Below, one piece after another: positions 25,383 through 34,197 of a stretch of 60,904 bases of DNA (position 1 is the first letter of the stretch; the number at the start of each line of letters is the position of its first letter). Position numbers and translations under genes: made by a program. Location: NCBI GenBank assembly GCA_012719355.1, contig JAAYAM010000217.1, positions 1 to 60,904 on the forward strand, read 5' to 3'. A model generated the notes under the pieces. The model was not told where the DNA came from and ran no database searches. It saw only the letters and a program-made list of their open reading frames with translations. This stretch comes from Acidobacteriota bacterium. Its GTDB lineage: Bacteria > Acidobacteriota > UBA6911.

Positions 25383-26552
25383 ATGAATCCCAGGGACAAC
25401 GTGGCAGAGAGACTGAATCGAGTATACCCGAGACTGCTGGACCTGAGTCATCGGATTCACCGGCACCCTGAAACGGGCTTTGAGGAAGTGAATGCCGCAG
25501 CGTGGCTGGCCGGAATGCTGCAAGATGAGGGCTTTCACGTTGAAGTGGGAATCTGCGGACTCCCGACGGCTTTTGCAGCAAGGACAGGGAACGGTCCCCT
25601 CAACATTGCCATATGCGCCGAATATGACGCTCTCCCGGGCATCGGCCACGCCTGCGGGCACAACATCATCGCGGCGGCTGCAGCGGGAGCCGGAATCGCC
25701 GCTGCTGCCGCGGCAGATGATGTCGGGCTGACCGTAACCGTCATTGGGACACCTGCCGAGGAACTGGGGGACGCGGGAGGGAAGATACTGCTGCTCGAGC
25801 GCGGCGCCTTCGAGGGAGTTCACGCCGCCATGATGGTACATCCGGCTCCTTTTGACGTCCTCACCCCCAGAATAATCGCAGCCTCCATGTTCGAGATCAG
25901 GTATACAGGCAAGGAGGCGCATGCGTCAGCATTTCCGGAGATGGGAATCAATGCCGCAGACGCGATGACAATTGCCCAGACTTCCATCGGACTCCTGCGC
26001 CAGCATATTCTCCCGACCGACCGGATCCATGGCATCATCACACATGGCGGCGATGCTCCCAACATCGTCCCCGCTTTCACTTCCGCCCGGTTCATCGTGC
26101 GTTCTCAGACCATCGAACAGCTCGAGCAGCTGCGCCCGCGCGTTTACCGCTGCTTCGAAGCCGGTGCAATCGGCAGCGGCGCAAAACTCGAGATCATCGG
26201 TGGAGACAAACCTTATTCGGAAATGCTGCATGACCGCGAGATCGCTGCAGTGTTCCGGCGTAATGCGGAATTGCTCGGGCGTAATTTTCCGAATGTGGAA
26301 GGTGCCGCCGAGAGAGCCGCCGCTTCCACCGACATGGGAAATGTCTCCAAAACCATCCCTTCCATTCATCCCATGATAGGAATCGACTCGCTCCCCGCCG
26401 TCAATCACCAGCGCGAGTTCACAAACCACTGCATAACAGAAGCCGCAGATAAGGCCGTCTATGACGGTGCGCTCGCGATGGCCTGGACCGCCACAGACCT
26501 CGCGTCGGACCCTGCCGCCCGAAATCGCCTCAATCCGGGATTTTTACCCTGA
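25383..26552 (+). CDS. M20-family amidohydrolase/peptidase
   Basis: The 389-residue protein is a di-zinc M20 hydrolase of the aminoacylase/HipO/AbgB-like group. Visible landmarks are LSHRIHRHPETGFEE, the metal motif YDALPGIGHACGHN, the general-base Glu in GTPAEELGDAGGK, and VHPAPFD. The dimerisation domain begins YTGKEAHASAFPEMGINAADA, and the last His ligand is in the INHQ-like VNHQREFT stretch. There is no signal peptide. It probably cleaves an N-acyl- or aminobenzoyl-amino acid type amide; the exact substrate is unknown. GAGGAGG precedes the ATG. It stands alone between the divergent aroF and the second VWFA gene. Confidence 0.85.
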   Translation: MNPRDNVAERLNRVYPRLLDLSHRIHRHPETGFEEVNAAAWLAGMLQDEGFHVEVGICGLPTAFAARTGNGPLNIAICAEYDALPGIGHACGHNIIAAAAAGAGIAAAAAADDVGLTVTVIGTPAEELGDAGGKILLLERGAFEGVHAAMMVHPAPFDVLTPRIIAASMFEIRYTGKEAHASAFPEMGINAADAMTIAQTSIGLLRQHILPTDRIHGIITHGGDAPNIVPAFTSARFIVRSQTIEQLEQLRPRVYRCFEAGAIGSGAKLEIIGGDKPYSEMLHDREIAAVFRRNAELLGRNFPNVEGAAERAAASTDMGNVSKTIPSIHPMIGIDSLPAVNHQREFTNHCITEAADKAVYDGALAMAWTATDLASDPAARNRLNPGFLP

Positions 26553-26697
26553 ACGGTCCGCCTTTCCGGATTTTGGACTGGCAGGGACTGGGGCCCGGAA
26601 CTGGCCTTATTGTACCAGTTCGGGGAGAGTTGAAAGGCAATTGCAACTGGGGTCTTCGTAATGCATCCTCCGTACTAAGATAGTCGGAGGGTTTGAA

Positions 26698-27807
26698 GTG
26701 CATCAAAAAATCTTTCTGATCCTATTGGCCGTCTGGTTTCACGGCCATTGCCTAGTTCATGCGCAGGAATCAAAACCCGATCTGATCCAGGGTGATTACG
26801 AACTGAAAGTAGACGTCGAAACGGTGTTCCTTAACCTGTCTGTGCGGGACAGATTATCCAACCGCAGCCTCGCCGGGCTGCAGCAGCACGACTTCATAGT
26901 CTATGAAGACGGCGTTCTGCAGAATATCCAGCAGTTCCTCCCCACTGAAGCTCCTTTCAATCTCCTCCTTCTGATGGACGTCAGTGGCAGTACGGGCGCT
27001 TACTTGAAGATGATGAAGCATGCTGCTATTGAGTTCACCCGGCAAATAAAGCCGGGGGACCGCGTTGCGGTCGCCACATTCAATTCCAGGGTGAAGCTTG
27101 TGCAGGAGTTCACCGACGATCTCGACAAGGCCGAGCACGCGATTAAACGGATGAGATCAGGTGGCGGAACGGCTTTTTATGACGCATTGATGACCGGCGT
27201 AACCCAATACATGGACGGTGTGCAGGGCCGCAGCGCCATCGTGGTCTTTACCGACGGCATCGACAACCGGCTCGATGGCATGCCCGAGAGCGGCTCCCGG
27301 ACAAGCTTTGACGATTTGTACCGGAGAGTCCAGGAGACGGACATGATCATCTACACAATCTTCCTCAATACCGAGAAAAATTCCCCGCATTTCAGCCGGA
27401 GTTCCGGTCCATCCGGTTCCGGCTGGCCCGGTCGCCGGGGACGCGGTTTCCAGTTCCCGTTCCCCTTTCCGTTTCCTTCCCCCTCGCCTCTTCCCCCCGG
27501 GTCTCCGCCTTACGGCCGCAGCGATGATCCGGTCTGTGAACTGGCACGGGAACAGCTCCAGATGATCGCAGACCAGACAGGTGGCCGGATGTATTCCCCG
27601 ACCAAGACGTCGGAACTGTCGGGCGTCTACTCTGAAATCGCCGATGATCTGCGTATCCAATATCAGCTGGGGTACAACTCATCGAACAGGAGTCACGACG
27701 GTAAATGGCGAAGCATACGAGTCGAACTCGAGGGGAATCCTGATGCCGTGGTACGGACGCGACGGGGCTACTATGCGCGCCGCGCCGTTGCTCAGGACAC
27801 TCAATAG
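26698..27807 (+). CDS. VWFA-related acidobacterial-type secreted protein (copy 2) with Pro/Phe-rich insert
   Basis: The product is 369 residues from GTG 26,698 (CGGAGG upstream), with a signal peptide (about 1-22, ending VHAQE). The short leading domain has LSVRDRLSNRSLAGLQQHDF. The VWA domain has the MIDAS motif DVSGS, a GGGTAFYDAL Thr loop and FTDGIDNRLDG. Compared with the other two copies it carries an insert after FLNTEKNSPHF that is rich in Arg/Gly and then in Phe-Pro and Ser-Pro repeats (about 240-275). The C-terminal half ends RIQYQLGYNSSN ... RTRRGYYARRA, the shared family tail. The following SDR gene is convergent and ends 3 nt away. Confidence 0.85.
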   Translation: MHQKIFLILLAVWFHGHCLVHAQESKPDLIQGDYELKVDVETVFLNLSVRDRLSNRSLAGLQQHDFIVYEDGVLQNIQQFLPTEAPFNLLLLMDVSGSTGAYLKMMKHAAIEFTRQIKPGDRVAVATFNSRVKLVQEFTDDLDKAEHAIKRMRSGGGTAFYDALMTGVTQYMDGVQGRSAIVVFTDGIDNRLDGMPESGSRTSFDDLYRRVQETDMIIYTIFLNTEKNSPHFSRSSGPSGSGWPGRRGRGFQFPFPFPFPSPSPLPPGSPPYGRSDDPVCELAREQLQMIADQTGGRMYSPTKTSELSGVYSEIADDLRIQYQLGYNSSNRSHDGKWRSIRVELEGNPDAVVRTRRGYYARRAVAQDTQ

Positions 27808-27809
27808 CC

Positions 27810-28541
27810 TCATTTGGCGGGTTCCGATGGCCGCATTTCGATTCGGCTCTGCAGGCCCCTCGGGTCAGAGTCGAGCAGGAACACTATGGCCTTGGCCACA
27901 TCCTCGGGGAGGAGCTTCCAAGTCTTTGAGTTCCTTTCCCGGGATTGTGGCGCAGGGCCGTTGAAACCCGTCTCCACAGAGCCCGGCATGATGTAGCTCA
28001 CCCGGATGTGGTCGTACCGGAGTTCCTGCATCAGCGCCTCGGAAAAGGCGATGAGGCCTGCCTTTGAGGCTCCGTATGCGGAACCTCCCGGGAAGTAATT
28101 CTTCCCGGCAAGACTTCCTATATTGATGATGTATCCGCCGCCCCCCTTCTTCATATGCGGAATCGCTTCATGGCAGCAGTAGAACAGGCCCGACAAGTTC
28201 GTGTCGATGGTCGCGCGCCAGTCTTCGGGGCTCATCTTTTCAACACTGCTGAAGCGGCCTATCCCGGCATTGTTCACCAGCACATCCAGCCTGCCATGCA
28301 GGCGTATGGCTTCCTGCACCAGCTCTTTAACCTGCTCGTGCCTTCGAATATCGCACACTAGCCCCTCGATAGCCGGATGGCTTTGCTTCAGTTCGTTGAC
28401 GGCCTTCTTCACACCCTCTTCGGTTGTGCCGCAGATCAGCACTTTCATCCCCTTTTTCAGAAGCTCTTCCGCGACTGCAAACCCTATCCCGCGGGTTCCG
28501 CCGGTTACAAGAGCTGTCTCGTATCTGTTCGACTTGTCCAT
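27810..28541 (-). CDS. Short-chain dehydrogenase/reductase (FabG-like)
   Basis: The product is about 243 residues from ATG 28,541 (AGAGG upstream; an in-frame ATG at 28,565 is less well placed). Classical SDR motifs are present: the NAD(P) loop TGGTRGIG, NNAGIG, and catalytic Ser in NIGSLAGKN with Tyr-x3-Lys in YGASKAG. A basic residue after the Gly loop and CGTTEEG suggest NADPH, though this is not certain. It is the last gene of the enoyl-CoA hydratase - AtuA - AtuA C-terminal - SDR set, so it may reduce a 3-oxo or hydroxy acyl intermediate of that pathway. Confidence 0.88.
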   Translation of the reverse strand: MDKSNRYETALVTGGTRGIGFAVAEELLKKGMKVLICGTTEEGVKKAVNELKQSHPAIEGLVCDIRRHEQVKELVQEAIRLHGRLDVLVNNAGIGRFSSVEKMSPEDWRATIDTNLSGLFYCCHEAIPHMKKGGGGYIINIGSLAGKNYFPGGSAYGASKAGLIAFSEALMQELRYDHIRVSYIMPGSVETGFNGPAPQSRERNSKTWKLLPEDVAKAIVFLLDSDPRGLQSRIEMRPSEPAK

Positions 28542-28566
28542 AGGTTGCCTCTTTCGCCCGAGCACC

Positions 28567-28899
28567 TCATTCGTTGCAGTCGTCAGGCACCAGTATCTTC
28601 ATTCTCATCAGGGCGGCTGCATAGGTCTTCCCCTGTGGATCCAGCCGCAAGGATGTTGTTCCACCTCCCCCGAGTGCCTGGGTCAGAACGAAGTTGAATG
28701 CATATATGCGGGGGAGATCATATCGTTTCACCGTCCCCTTGCAGAAGTCGCCGAAATGGGCTTTGACCCGCTCCGCCGTCACCTGTTCGGCAATGAGGCA
28801 GTAATACTCGGGCTTGCGTGCAACTATTCCGCAGTTGACGGTATCTCCTTTGTCGCCACTCCTTCCATGCGCGATCCTGGCCAGTGGCACTTCCTTCAT
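28567..28899 (-). CDS. AtuA-like C-terminal domain protein (stand-alone subunit)
   Basis: The 110-residue product starts at ATG 28,899. It contains the conserved AHGRSGDKGDTVNCGIVA, VKAHFGDFCKGTVKRYDLPRIYAFNFVL, ALGGGGTTSLRLDPQGK and a short tail, the signature of the small domain found fused to AtuA (DUF1446) in many species. Here it is encoded separately, overlapping the AtuA gene by 4 nt (ATGA), so the two probably form a complex in equal amounts. The catalytic role of AtuA-type proteins in acyclic terpene breakdown has not been settled. Confidence 0.85.
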   Translation of the reverse strand: MKEVPLARIAHGRSGDKGDTVNCGIVARKPEYYCLIAEQVTAERVKAHFGDFCKGTVKRYDLPRIYAFNFVLTQALGGGGTTSLRLDPQGKTYAAALMRMKILVPDDCNE

Positions 28900-30260
28900 G
28901 CCGCTCCTCCGGTGATTTTCACAACCGGCGTGACCTCCGATTTCGGAATCAGGCTCGGCCAATAGACTATCTGGTGGTGCGGGGCGGGCCTGAAGACGTC
29001 AGGGAGGCATCCTGTCGGGATTCCGCACAGGACGTGAGTTATGACTTCGCGGGAGATCCTGTCCGCCGTCACGGGGTCATCCACCAGGAATGCCATCCTC
29101 AGGTACACTTCATCCGGATCTTTGCCCCCCTGCGACATCGGCCCGTGCACCGCGTCGCTGCCGAATATCGAAACCAGCACGTCCCGGTACGGCACTCCCA
29201 GTCTCGCCAGTCTTTTCAGGATCAACTCCGAACTTGCCTTTGCCTTGGCTATGCAGTCCGGCCACGTGTAGATGAGTCCCGTCACAATCCGATAGCCCCC
29301 TTCGTAGCTCATCGAGACTTTGTAGTGCGAGGGAGGCGGATGACCTTTTGTTCCCTTTACCCTGACGCGATTGTTTCCCAGGTCATCCACTTCGAGTTCC
29401 GTGAGGTCGCAGGTTACATCCGGCACCACGTACGCGGACGGGTCGCCGATTTCGTACAGCAGTTGTTCCTTCACAACCGCCGGAGTCATGAGTCCGCCCT
29501 GGCCGGGGTGTATAGTCATGACCAAAGAGCCGTCTTCTCCGAGTTCTGCAATAGGGAATCCGAGCCGGTCCAGATCAGGCACGCGCTGCCATCCTCCGTT
29601 GAAATTCCCACCCGAGGCCTGTCCGCCGCATTCAATCAGGTGTCCTGCGATTGTGCCGCAGGCCAGAAGGTCGTACTGGTCGGGTTTCCACTTGAACTCA
29701 TGTATTGCGGGGCCGAGCGCGAGAGCCGCGTCATTAACTCGTCCTGTCACCACGATATCAGCGCCGGCCGAGAGAGCCTCGGCCACCGGGAAAGCACCGA
29801 AGTAGACGTTGGCGGAAGTGATGGGGCCGGGCATCTCTCGCTGCGGCGCGCCCGTATCCAGGTTGATGAAGTCAATGCCGCGCGCCGTTAACTCCGCCAG
29901 CCGGGGCATGAGATCGTCTCCATACACTACCCCGACCCTGAGCCCCGGGCGCCCCAGTCCTTTTGCCTCATGGATCAGAGCTTGGGCGAGTCCCAGCGGA
30001 TTCATCCCGCCCGCATTCGTGACCAGCCGCACTCGTTTCTGGTGCAACAAGGGGATCGCCTGCCTCATGAGCGGTATGAAGTCGGCCGGGTACCCTGTTT
30101 GCGGATCCTCCTTCCTCTGCTTCTGCAGAATCGACATCGTGATTTCCGCAAGGTAATCCATCATGACGTAATCGAGCGGCCCTCCGTTCAGGAGATCGAT
30201 CAGTGCGTCCGTGCGGTCGCCCCAATACCCGAGTGCTCCGCCGATCCTGATGGTCTTCAT
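28896..30260 (-). CDS. atuA: AtuA-family protein (DUF1446), acyclic terpene utilisation type
   Basis: The 454-residue protein begins IRIGGALGYWGDR and has LDYVMMDYLAEITMS, RLVTNAGGMNP, TGRVNDAALALGPAI, CGGQASGGNF and GQGGLMTPAVVKEQLLYEIGDP, all typical of AtuA/DUF1446. The family is required for citronellol/geraniol degradation in pseudomonads, but homologs occur widely beside acyl-CoA enzymes and probably act on other branched acyl-CoA compounds. It overlaps the preceding enoyl-CoA hydratase gene and the following small subunit by 4 nt each, so the three are tightly coupled. Confidence 0.9.
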   Translation of the reverse strand: MKTIRIGGALGYWGDRTDALIDLLNGGPLDYVMMDYLAEITMSILQKQRKEDPQTGYPADFIPLMRQAIPLLHQKRVRLVTNAGGMNPLGLAQALIHEAKGLGRPGLRVGVVYGDDLMPRLAELTARGIDFINLDTGAPQREMPGPITSANVYFGAFPVAEALSAGADIVVTGRVNDAALALGPAIHEFKWKPDQYDLLACGTIAGHLIECGGQASGGNFNGGWQRVPDLDRLGFPIAELGEDGSLVMTIHPGQGGLMTPAVVKEQLLYEIGDPSAYVVPDVTCDLTELEVDDLGNNRVRVKGTKGHPPPSHYKVSMSYEGGYRIVTGLIYTWPDCIAKAKASSELILKRLARLGVPYRDVLVSIFGSDAVHGPMSQGGKDPDEVYLRMAFLVDDPVTADRISREVITHVLCGIPTGCLPDVFRPAPHHQIVYWPSLIPKSEVTPVVKITGGAA

Positions 30261-31024
30261 GAGAAGCGCTCCCTGCGTTTTTCGAGGAATACTTGAATTC
30301 CTTCCTTGCTGTCTTCCGTCTCCATGACTTCGGCGAGGGCCGATTCGAGAAAACTCTCTTCTTCAGCAAGTTTCTCATCGAGAAACCGGGAGATCGCCTT
30401 CTTGCCGAGCGCCAGTATTGTGGGGCTCTTCGCCGACAGCTTCTGAAGCAGCTCTCCGGAGGCTTCGTCAAAGCGGTCACGGCTGCAGGCATGATTTATG
30501 ATTCCGTATTCCCGTGCCTGTGCGGCGGTTATGCTTTCGCCCAGAAACATCATTTCGGTCGCCTTCTTGCGCCCCACATTCCTGTAGAGCAAGCCGAGCA
30601 CCATCATCGGGAACATCCCCACCTGGATTTCGGGTGTGGAGAAATGGACATCGTCGCAGGCAATACACAGGTCGGAGGCCAGTACGATTCCGATACCGCC
30701 GCCCAGCACATGTCCGCGCACAAGAGTGACCGTGGGCTTCGGAAATCCCGTGATTTCGAGCAGGAGGTTCCGGTAATCAGCCGGCCGGACCTTCTGCTCT
30801 TCCGCCGCGGACGAGAGCGTGGATCTGAGGTCAAGCCCCGCACAGAATACCTGCTCTCCGGCTCCTGTCAGTGCGACCACCCTGGCTGCGTCGTCCTCTT
30901 CCGCCTTCTGCAGGCACTGGCGCAGCTCTCTGATGGTTTGTCCGGTGAGGGTATTTCTTTTCCCGGGTCTGTTGATCGTGATGCGGGCGACGCCCGCATC
31001 CACAGAGAAGACTACGTCCGGCAT
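30257..31024 (-). CDS. Enoyl-CoA hydratase/isomerase family protein
   Basis: The 255-residue crotonase-fold protein has the oxyanion-hole elements GAGEQVFCAGLDL and VRGHVLGGGIGIVLASDLCIA. STPEIQVGMFPMMV follows, where Glu is in the usual catalytic position, and the C-terminal trimerisation helices complete it. It hydrates or isomerises an unsaturated acyl-CoA. As the first gene of the AtuA operon it fits the AtuE or methylglutaconyl-CoA-hydratase-like role in branched acyl breakdown, together with the two acyl-CoA dehydrogenases at 36,473-38,778. The promoter should lie in the divergent gap 31,025-31,138. Confidence 0.88.
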   Translation of the reverse strand: MPDVVFSVDAGVARITINRPGKRNTLTGQTIRELRQCLQKAEEDDAARVVALTGAGEQVFCAGLDLRSTLSSAAEEQKVRPADYRNLLLEITGFPKPTVTLVRGHVLGGGIGIVLASDLCIACDDVHFSTPEIQVGMFPMMVLGLLYRNVGRKKATEMMFLGESITAAQAREYGIINHACSRDRFDEASGELLQKLSAKSPTILALGKKAISRFLDEKLAEEESFLESALAEVMETEDSKEGIQVFLEKRRERFS

Positions 31025-31138
31025 GGGTACCGCCTTTCAGAAGAAAGTTACCATTAAAGTTCCTATATGGATAGGCGGGTGTGGCCGTGGGCCGATAAGA
31101 TATAATCAGGAGAACGCCTGGAAGGGTTGGTTTCAGAG

Positions 31139-31867
31139 ATGTTTCCTCTTAGAGACGACAATCCGGTTTCGATTACACCGGTTATCAACTGGCTCCTCAT
31201 TTTCGTGAACGTGGTGATCTTCATGTACCAGGTTTCCCTCGGCCCCAGAGACATGCAGATCTTCGTGTATCAGTATGGAGCCATTCCGGCTGTGATTACC
31301 GGGGAACAGAGGCTTCCGGATGCTCTCGCGGCCGTTCCTCCAATGGCGAGCACGTTCACGAGCATGTTCCTGCACGGCAGCTGGATGCACCTGATCGGAA
31401 ACATGTGGTTCCTGTGGATCTTCGGCAACAATATCGAAGAGGCGATGGGGCCCCTGCGCTATCTCGTGTTCTATCTCCTGTCCGGCATATCAGCTTCGTT
31501 CGCGCACGTATTGTTCAATCCGGCATCCGCCATTCCATCGATCGGAGCAAGCGGCGCAATTGCCGGAGTCATGGGGGCGTACGTGATGCTCTACCCGAGG
31601 GCGCATGTCCTTACCCTCATTTTCCTCGGATTCTTCATCCGCCTCATCTATTTGCCTGCGGGGCTGATTCTCGGATTCTGGTTTCTTCTTCAAGTTCTGA
31701 GCGGTAGTATGGGTAGCGTGTCCGGGGGGCAGGATTCCGGCGGGATCGCGTTCTGGGCCCATGCCGGAGGGTTCGTCGCGGGAGTTATGCTTGTCGGGGT
31801 GTTCAAGAAGAGGAGCGTCAGGTTCTTCAATCCACCTCACACCCGGATTGGAGCTTATTATCGTTGA
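31139..31867 (+). CDS. Rhomboid-family intramembrane serine protease
   Basis: The 242-residue protein with about six membrane helices begins MFPLRDDNP, a common rhomboid start; I chose ATG 31,139 over the in-frame TTG at 31,127. The L1 loop and HGSWMHLIGNMWFLWIFGNN provide the conserved His/Asn. The nucleophile Ser is in IGASGAIAGVMG, and the catalytic His is in WAHAGGFVAG. It cleaves transmembrane substrates within the bilayer. A TATAAT at 31,101-31,106 could be its -10 box, but no good -35 box accompanies it. A cytochrome c gene follows after 30 nt on the same strand. Confidence 0.92.
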   Translation: MFPLRDDNPVSITPVINWLLIFVNVVIFMYQVSLGPRDMQIFVYQYGAIPAVITGEQRLPDALAAVPPMASTFTSMFLHGSWMHLIGNMWFLWIFGNNIEEAMGPLRYLVFYLLSGISASFAHVLFNPASAIPSIGASGAIAGVMGAYVMLYPRAHVLTLIFLGFFIRLIYLPAGLILGFWFLLQVLSGSMGSVSGGQDSGGIAFWAHAGGFVAGVMLVGVFKKRSVRFFNPPHTRIGAYYR

Positions 31868-31897
31868 AAGGCACCCGGGAGAATATCGGAGGATTTC

Positions 31898-32215
31898 ATG
31901 AAATCGGCAATCATAGCATGCGCGGTCCTGATCCTTTGCGTCGGTGCCTGCATCGTCTCGGCGGTCGATGCCGTAGCTGAACACGGCAAGCAGGTGTATG
32001 CGGCGCAGAAGTGTGCCATGTGTCATTCCATTTCGGGAGCGGGGGGCAAAAGGCTGGCACTCGACGGTGTCGGATCCAGGCTGAAGCCCAAGGAGATGCA
32101 GAAGTGGATTCGGACACCCAAAGAGATGAAGTCCAACACGACAATGAAGGCTTATCCCAACCTTCCCGAAAAGGACCTTGACGCTCTCACTTCATATTTG
32201 TTGTCACTGAAGTAA
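31898..32215 (+). CDS. Small c-type cytochrome
   Basis: The 105-residue protein has a signal peptide (about 1-22) and a single heme-attachment motif CAMCH within AAQKCAMCHSISGAGG. Met84 in NTTMKAYPNLP is the probable second axial ligand, and the C-terminal helix is LDALTSYLLSLK. It is a class I monoheme cytochrome, probably a periplasmic electron carrier. GGAGG lies before the ATG. It follows the rhomboid gene closely and is convergent with the encapsulin gene, which ends 19 nt away. Confidence 0.9.
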   Translation: MKSAIIACAVLILCVGACIVSAVDAVAEHGKQVYAAQKCAMCHSISGAGGKRLALDGVGSRLKPKEMQKWIRTPKEMKSNTTMKAYPNLPEKDLDALTSYLLSLK

Positions 32216-32233
32216 GCCGCTTGAGTTTCGGTT

Positions 32234-33037
32234 TCAGGAACGCTTCAGCGTTATCGCCGCTTCTGGAGTAAGCACCTGGAACGTGACGCTTTCCTCAAGG
32301 TAGAGCCGCACCCTGTGCGCGTCATGATCAAGATACCCTATCGAGACATCGCGCCCCACCGTCATTTCGAAATCTCCGCTGCGAAGTGCCACGAGGAGCG
32401 CTCCGTCAAGGGCAGGAGCCCATATCACCCGGCCGGAGAGTAGCCGGCGCACGTGCAGCAGGACGGGGAATCCGCTTACCGTGGTCTTCGAAAGAGCCGT
32501 GTAGCCGGCGGCGTCAAAGGCGAGAGCATATGGTCCGTGAATCCCCCCGTCGCGCAGCCTTTCCCTGGCTTCAGCGATGACCTGTGGGTAGGCTGCCGGA
32601 TCAGGAGGCAAGGACAGCGCCGCGTGTGGCGATGCTTCGCATATTCCTCGTATTCCGGCCGGGGCATATCCGTAATACGCCAGCTTGTCTTCCGCCGAGG
32701 CCAGCCTGAGCGCAGCGTCTATAGCGGGGTGCACATCCACGTCGCGCGCGCCGCGATTCGCAGAATCGATGTCGTCCCGCAGCAGTTCGAACTCAGCCCT
32801 CAATTCGACTAAAGGGAGGACCATCCGAATTCGTGTCTGGAGCCCTTCGACAAGTGCGGATTCTGCTGTCCGGGTGCGGCCCAGGTTTACTGCGGAGTAT
32901 TCCCAGCCGTGCGGCCCCTTGAAATCGGCGATCTTCCTGACAGAAAGCGCCGCTTTGAGCGTACGGGTCACCTCTTCTTCCAGTATTTCCCATGTCTCAT
33001 CAGGTATAGGGGCCAGTTCCCGCCTCAGGTCGTTCAT
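32234..33037 (-). CDS. enc: Family 1 encapsulin nanocompartment shell protein
   Basis: The 267-residue protein matches the encapsulin (linocin M18-like, HK97-fold) shell protein along its length. The N-terminal arm is RRELAPIPDETWEILEEE, then DFKGPHGWEYSAVNLGR, LPLVELRAEFEL, GIRGICE, GGIHGPYALAFD, LSGRVIWAPALDGALLVALRSGDFEMTVGRD, and SIGYLDHD followed by the last strand TFQVLTPEAAI. Such shells self-assemble into 60-, 180- or 240-subunit cages that store cargo enzymes. The gene overlaps the encapsulated-ferritin gene by 4 nt, which identifies the cargo. The likely job is iron storage and protection from oxidative damage in the cytoplasm. Confidence 0.95.
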   Translation of the reverse strand: MNDLRRELAPIPDETWEILEEEVTRTLKAALSVRKIADFKGPHGWEYSAVNLGRTRTAESALVEGLQTRIRMVLPLVELRAEFELLRDDIDSANRGARDVDVHPAIDAALRLASAEDKLAYYGYAPAGIRGICEASPHAALSLPPDPAAYPQVIAEARERLRDGGIHGPYALAFDAAGYTALSKTTVSGFPVLLHVRRLLSGRVIWAPALDGALLVALRSGDFEMTVGRDVSIGYLDHDAHRVRLYLEESVTFQVLTPEAAITLKRS

Positions 33038-33417
33038 CGCTTGCCTCCTTTCCGCAGGCTGCCCACCGTCAGGGATTCATGACCCTTCGTGCCGGCAGCT
33101 TGTTCCTCATTCTCGTTATCGTGATCAAGAGCAGCTATATCCCCCTCGGTGAAAAGGATCTTGCGGAGATTCGCGTCCATCTCAGGATCGCGCCGTCTGA
33201 TCCATTCGAGCAGCATTACGGCATGTTCTTTTTCCTCGTCCCGGTTATGTTCCAGGATGTGCCGGAGTTCCTCGTCTTTAGTGGCATCAATCCGCTGGTC
33301 ATACCAGTCGATTGCCTCGAGTTCTTCCATCAGTGAGACTACGGCGCGATGCCTGTCAATCGTCTCGGTTCGCAGCTGATCTGCAGGTTCGTGTAATGAA
33401 CCACTGGAAGTTGCCAT
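33034..33417 (-). CDS. encFtn: Encapsulated ferritin-like protein (EncFtn), cargo of the encapsulin
   Basis: The 127-residue protein has the EncFtn helical pair with the iron-binding set: Glu in LMEELEAIDWYDQR and the Glu/His cluster in EHNRDEEKEHAVMLLEWIRRRDP. EncFtn is half of a ferritin bundle and forms a ring of dimers with ferroxidase centres at the interface. After a flexible acidic linker (about 95-112) the C-terminus carries LTVGSLRKGG, the encapsulin cargo-loading peptide. Fe2+ oxidised here would be stored inside the shell encoded by the overlapping gene. AGAGGTCCG precedes the ATG. Confidence 0.95.
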   Translation of the reverse strand: MATSSGSLHEPADQLRTETIDRHRAVVSLMEELEAIDWYDQRIDATKDEELRHILEHNRDEEKEHAVMLLEWIRRRDPEMDANLRKILFTEGDIAALDHDNENEEQAAGTKGHESLTVGSLRKGGKR

Positions 33418-33648
33418 ATCGGACCTCTTGGGTTATGCCGGGGAAGGGGGGATTACCGGCGGACAGAATCGAGGTAATTCTACTTCCTTCCGGGTGCAAA
33501 TCAAACTCGTGTCACCTGCGCAGTAGTTCCAAGTGTCGATTGGGTACATGTACGTATTGTGCGGACCTGTCATCGATGGCTCAATTCTCTATATTTCGAA
33601 GAGCGAGTGAGCGCCCTGCCGGGCGTTCACCGGCATGAAGAAGGATGC

Positions 33649-33846
33649 ATGGTTGTAACGATTCTTCTCAAGAACGGTCAAAAACACGAATATCAAAACG
33701 CAGATATACAGAAAAAGAACGAAGGGAGGTCCACTGCGGTCTACGATGTGAACACATTCAGAATCATCGCCGAGTATAAAGCAGAACAGATTCTGATGTG
33801 TCAGGCGTCATCCGGGAAAAGTACCGCTGCGCGATGGCACCCCTGA
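33649..33846 (+). CDS. Small protein of unknown function
   Basis: The 65-residue product starts at ATG 33,649 with GAAGGA upstream. It begins MVVTILLKNGQKHEYQNAD and continues with beta-rich sequence (VYDVNTFRIIAEY) and an unordered tail. No family is recognised. It is divergent from the encapsulin operon and could be a small ligand-binding or regulatory domain, but nothing in the sequence decides this. Confidence 0.45.
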   Translation: MVVTILLKNGQKHEYQNADIQKKNEGRSTAVYDVNTFRIIAEYKAEQILMCQASSGKSTAARWHP

Positions 33847-33985
33847 TGGGCATGGGGGTAATTGCTCAAGTATCAATGGGTATTTCAGCGCATTGATAGG
33901 TTGCCTCCCGGTGACTTATAAAGACACCCGCATGCTTTCGTTGCCGTTCGTCGTGGCCTTGCCGTCATCAGTCGGAGGAGAGGTG

Positions 33986-34186
33986 ATGTCCATGGTATAC
34001 ACCCGGGAAATTCGTGAGCTGTTGGAGGCTTGTGAATACAAGGCAACAATCTACGAACGTGAGCCTGTCAGAGAGGAAGCGAAGGTTCGGCGGATGACTC
34101 CGCGCGAACGCAGTCAGGTCGAACGGATGAGCTATCCCGAACAGGGATACAGGAGATTTCGAGCTGAAAGAATGACGGTCATCTGA
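33986..34186 (+). CDS. Small basic protein of unknown function
   Basis: The 66-residue product starts at ATG 33,986 with a strong GGAGGAG ribosome site. It is highly charged, with a helical N-terminal part (YTREIRELLEACEY) and an Arg/Glu-rich C-terminal part. No family is recognised. A bidirectional terminator follows 11 nt after the stop, which supports a real transcription unit here. Confidence 0.5.
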   Translation: MSMVYTREIRELLEACEYKATIYEREPVREEAKVRRMTPRERSQVERMSYPEQGYRRFRAERMTVI

Positions 34187-34197
34187 TCCGCCTGATA

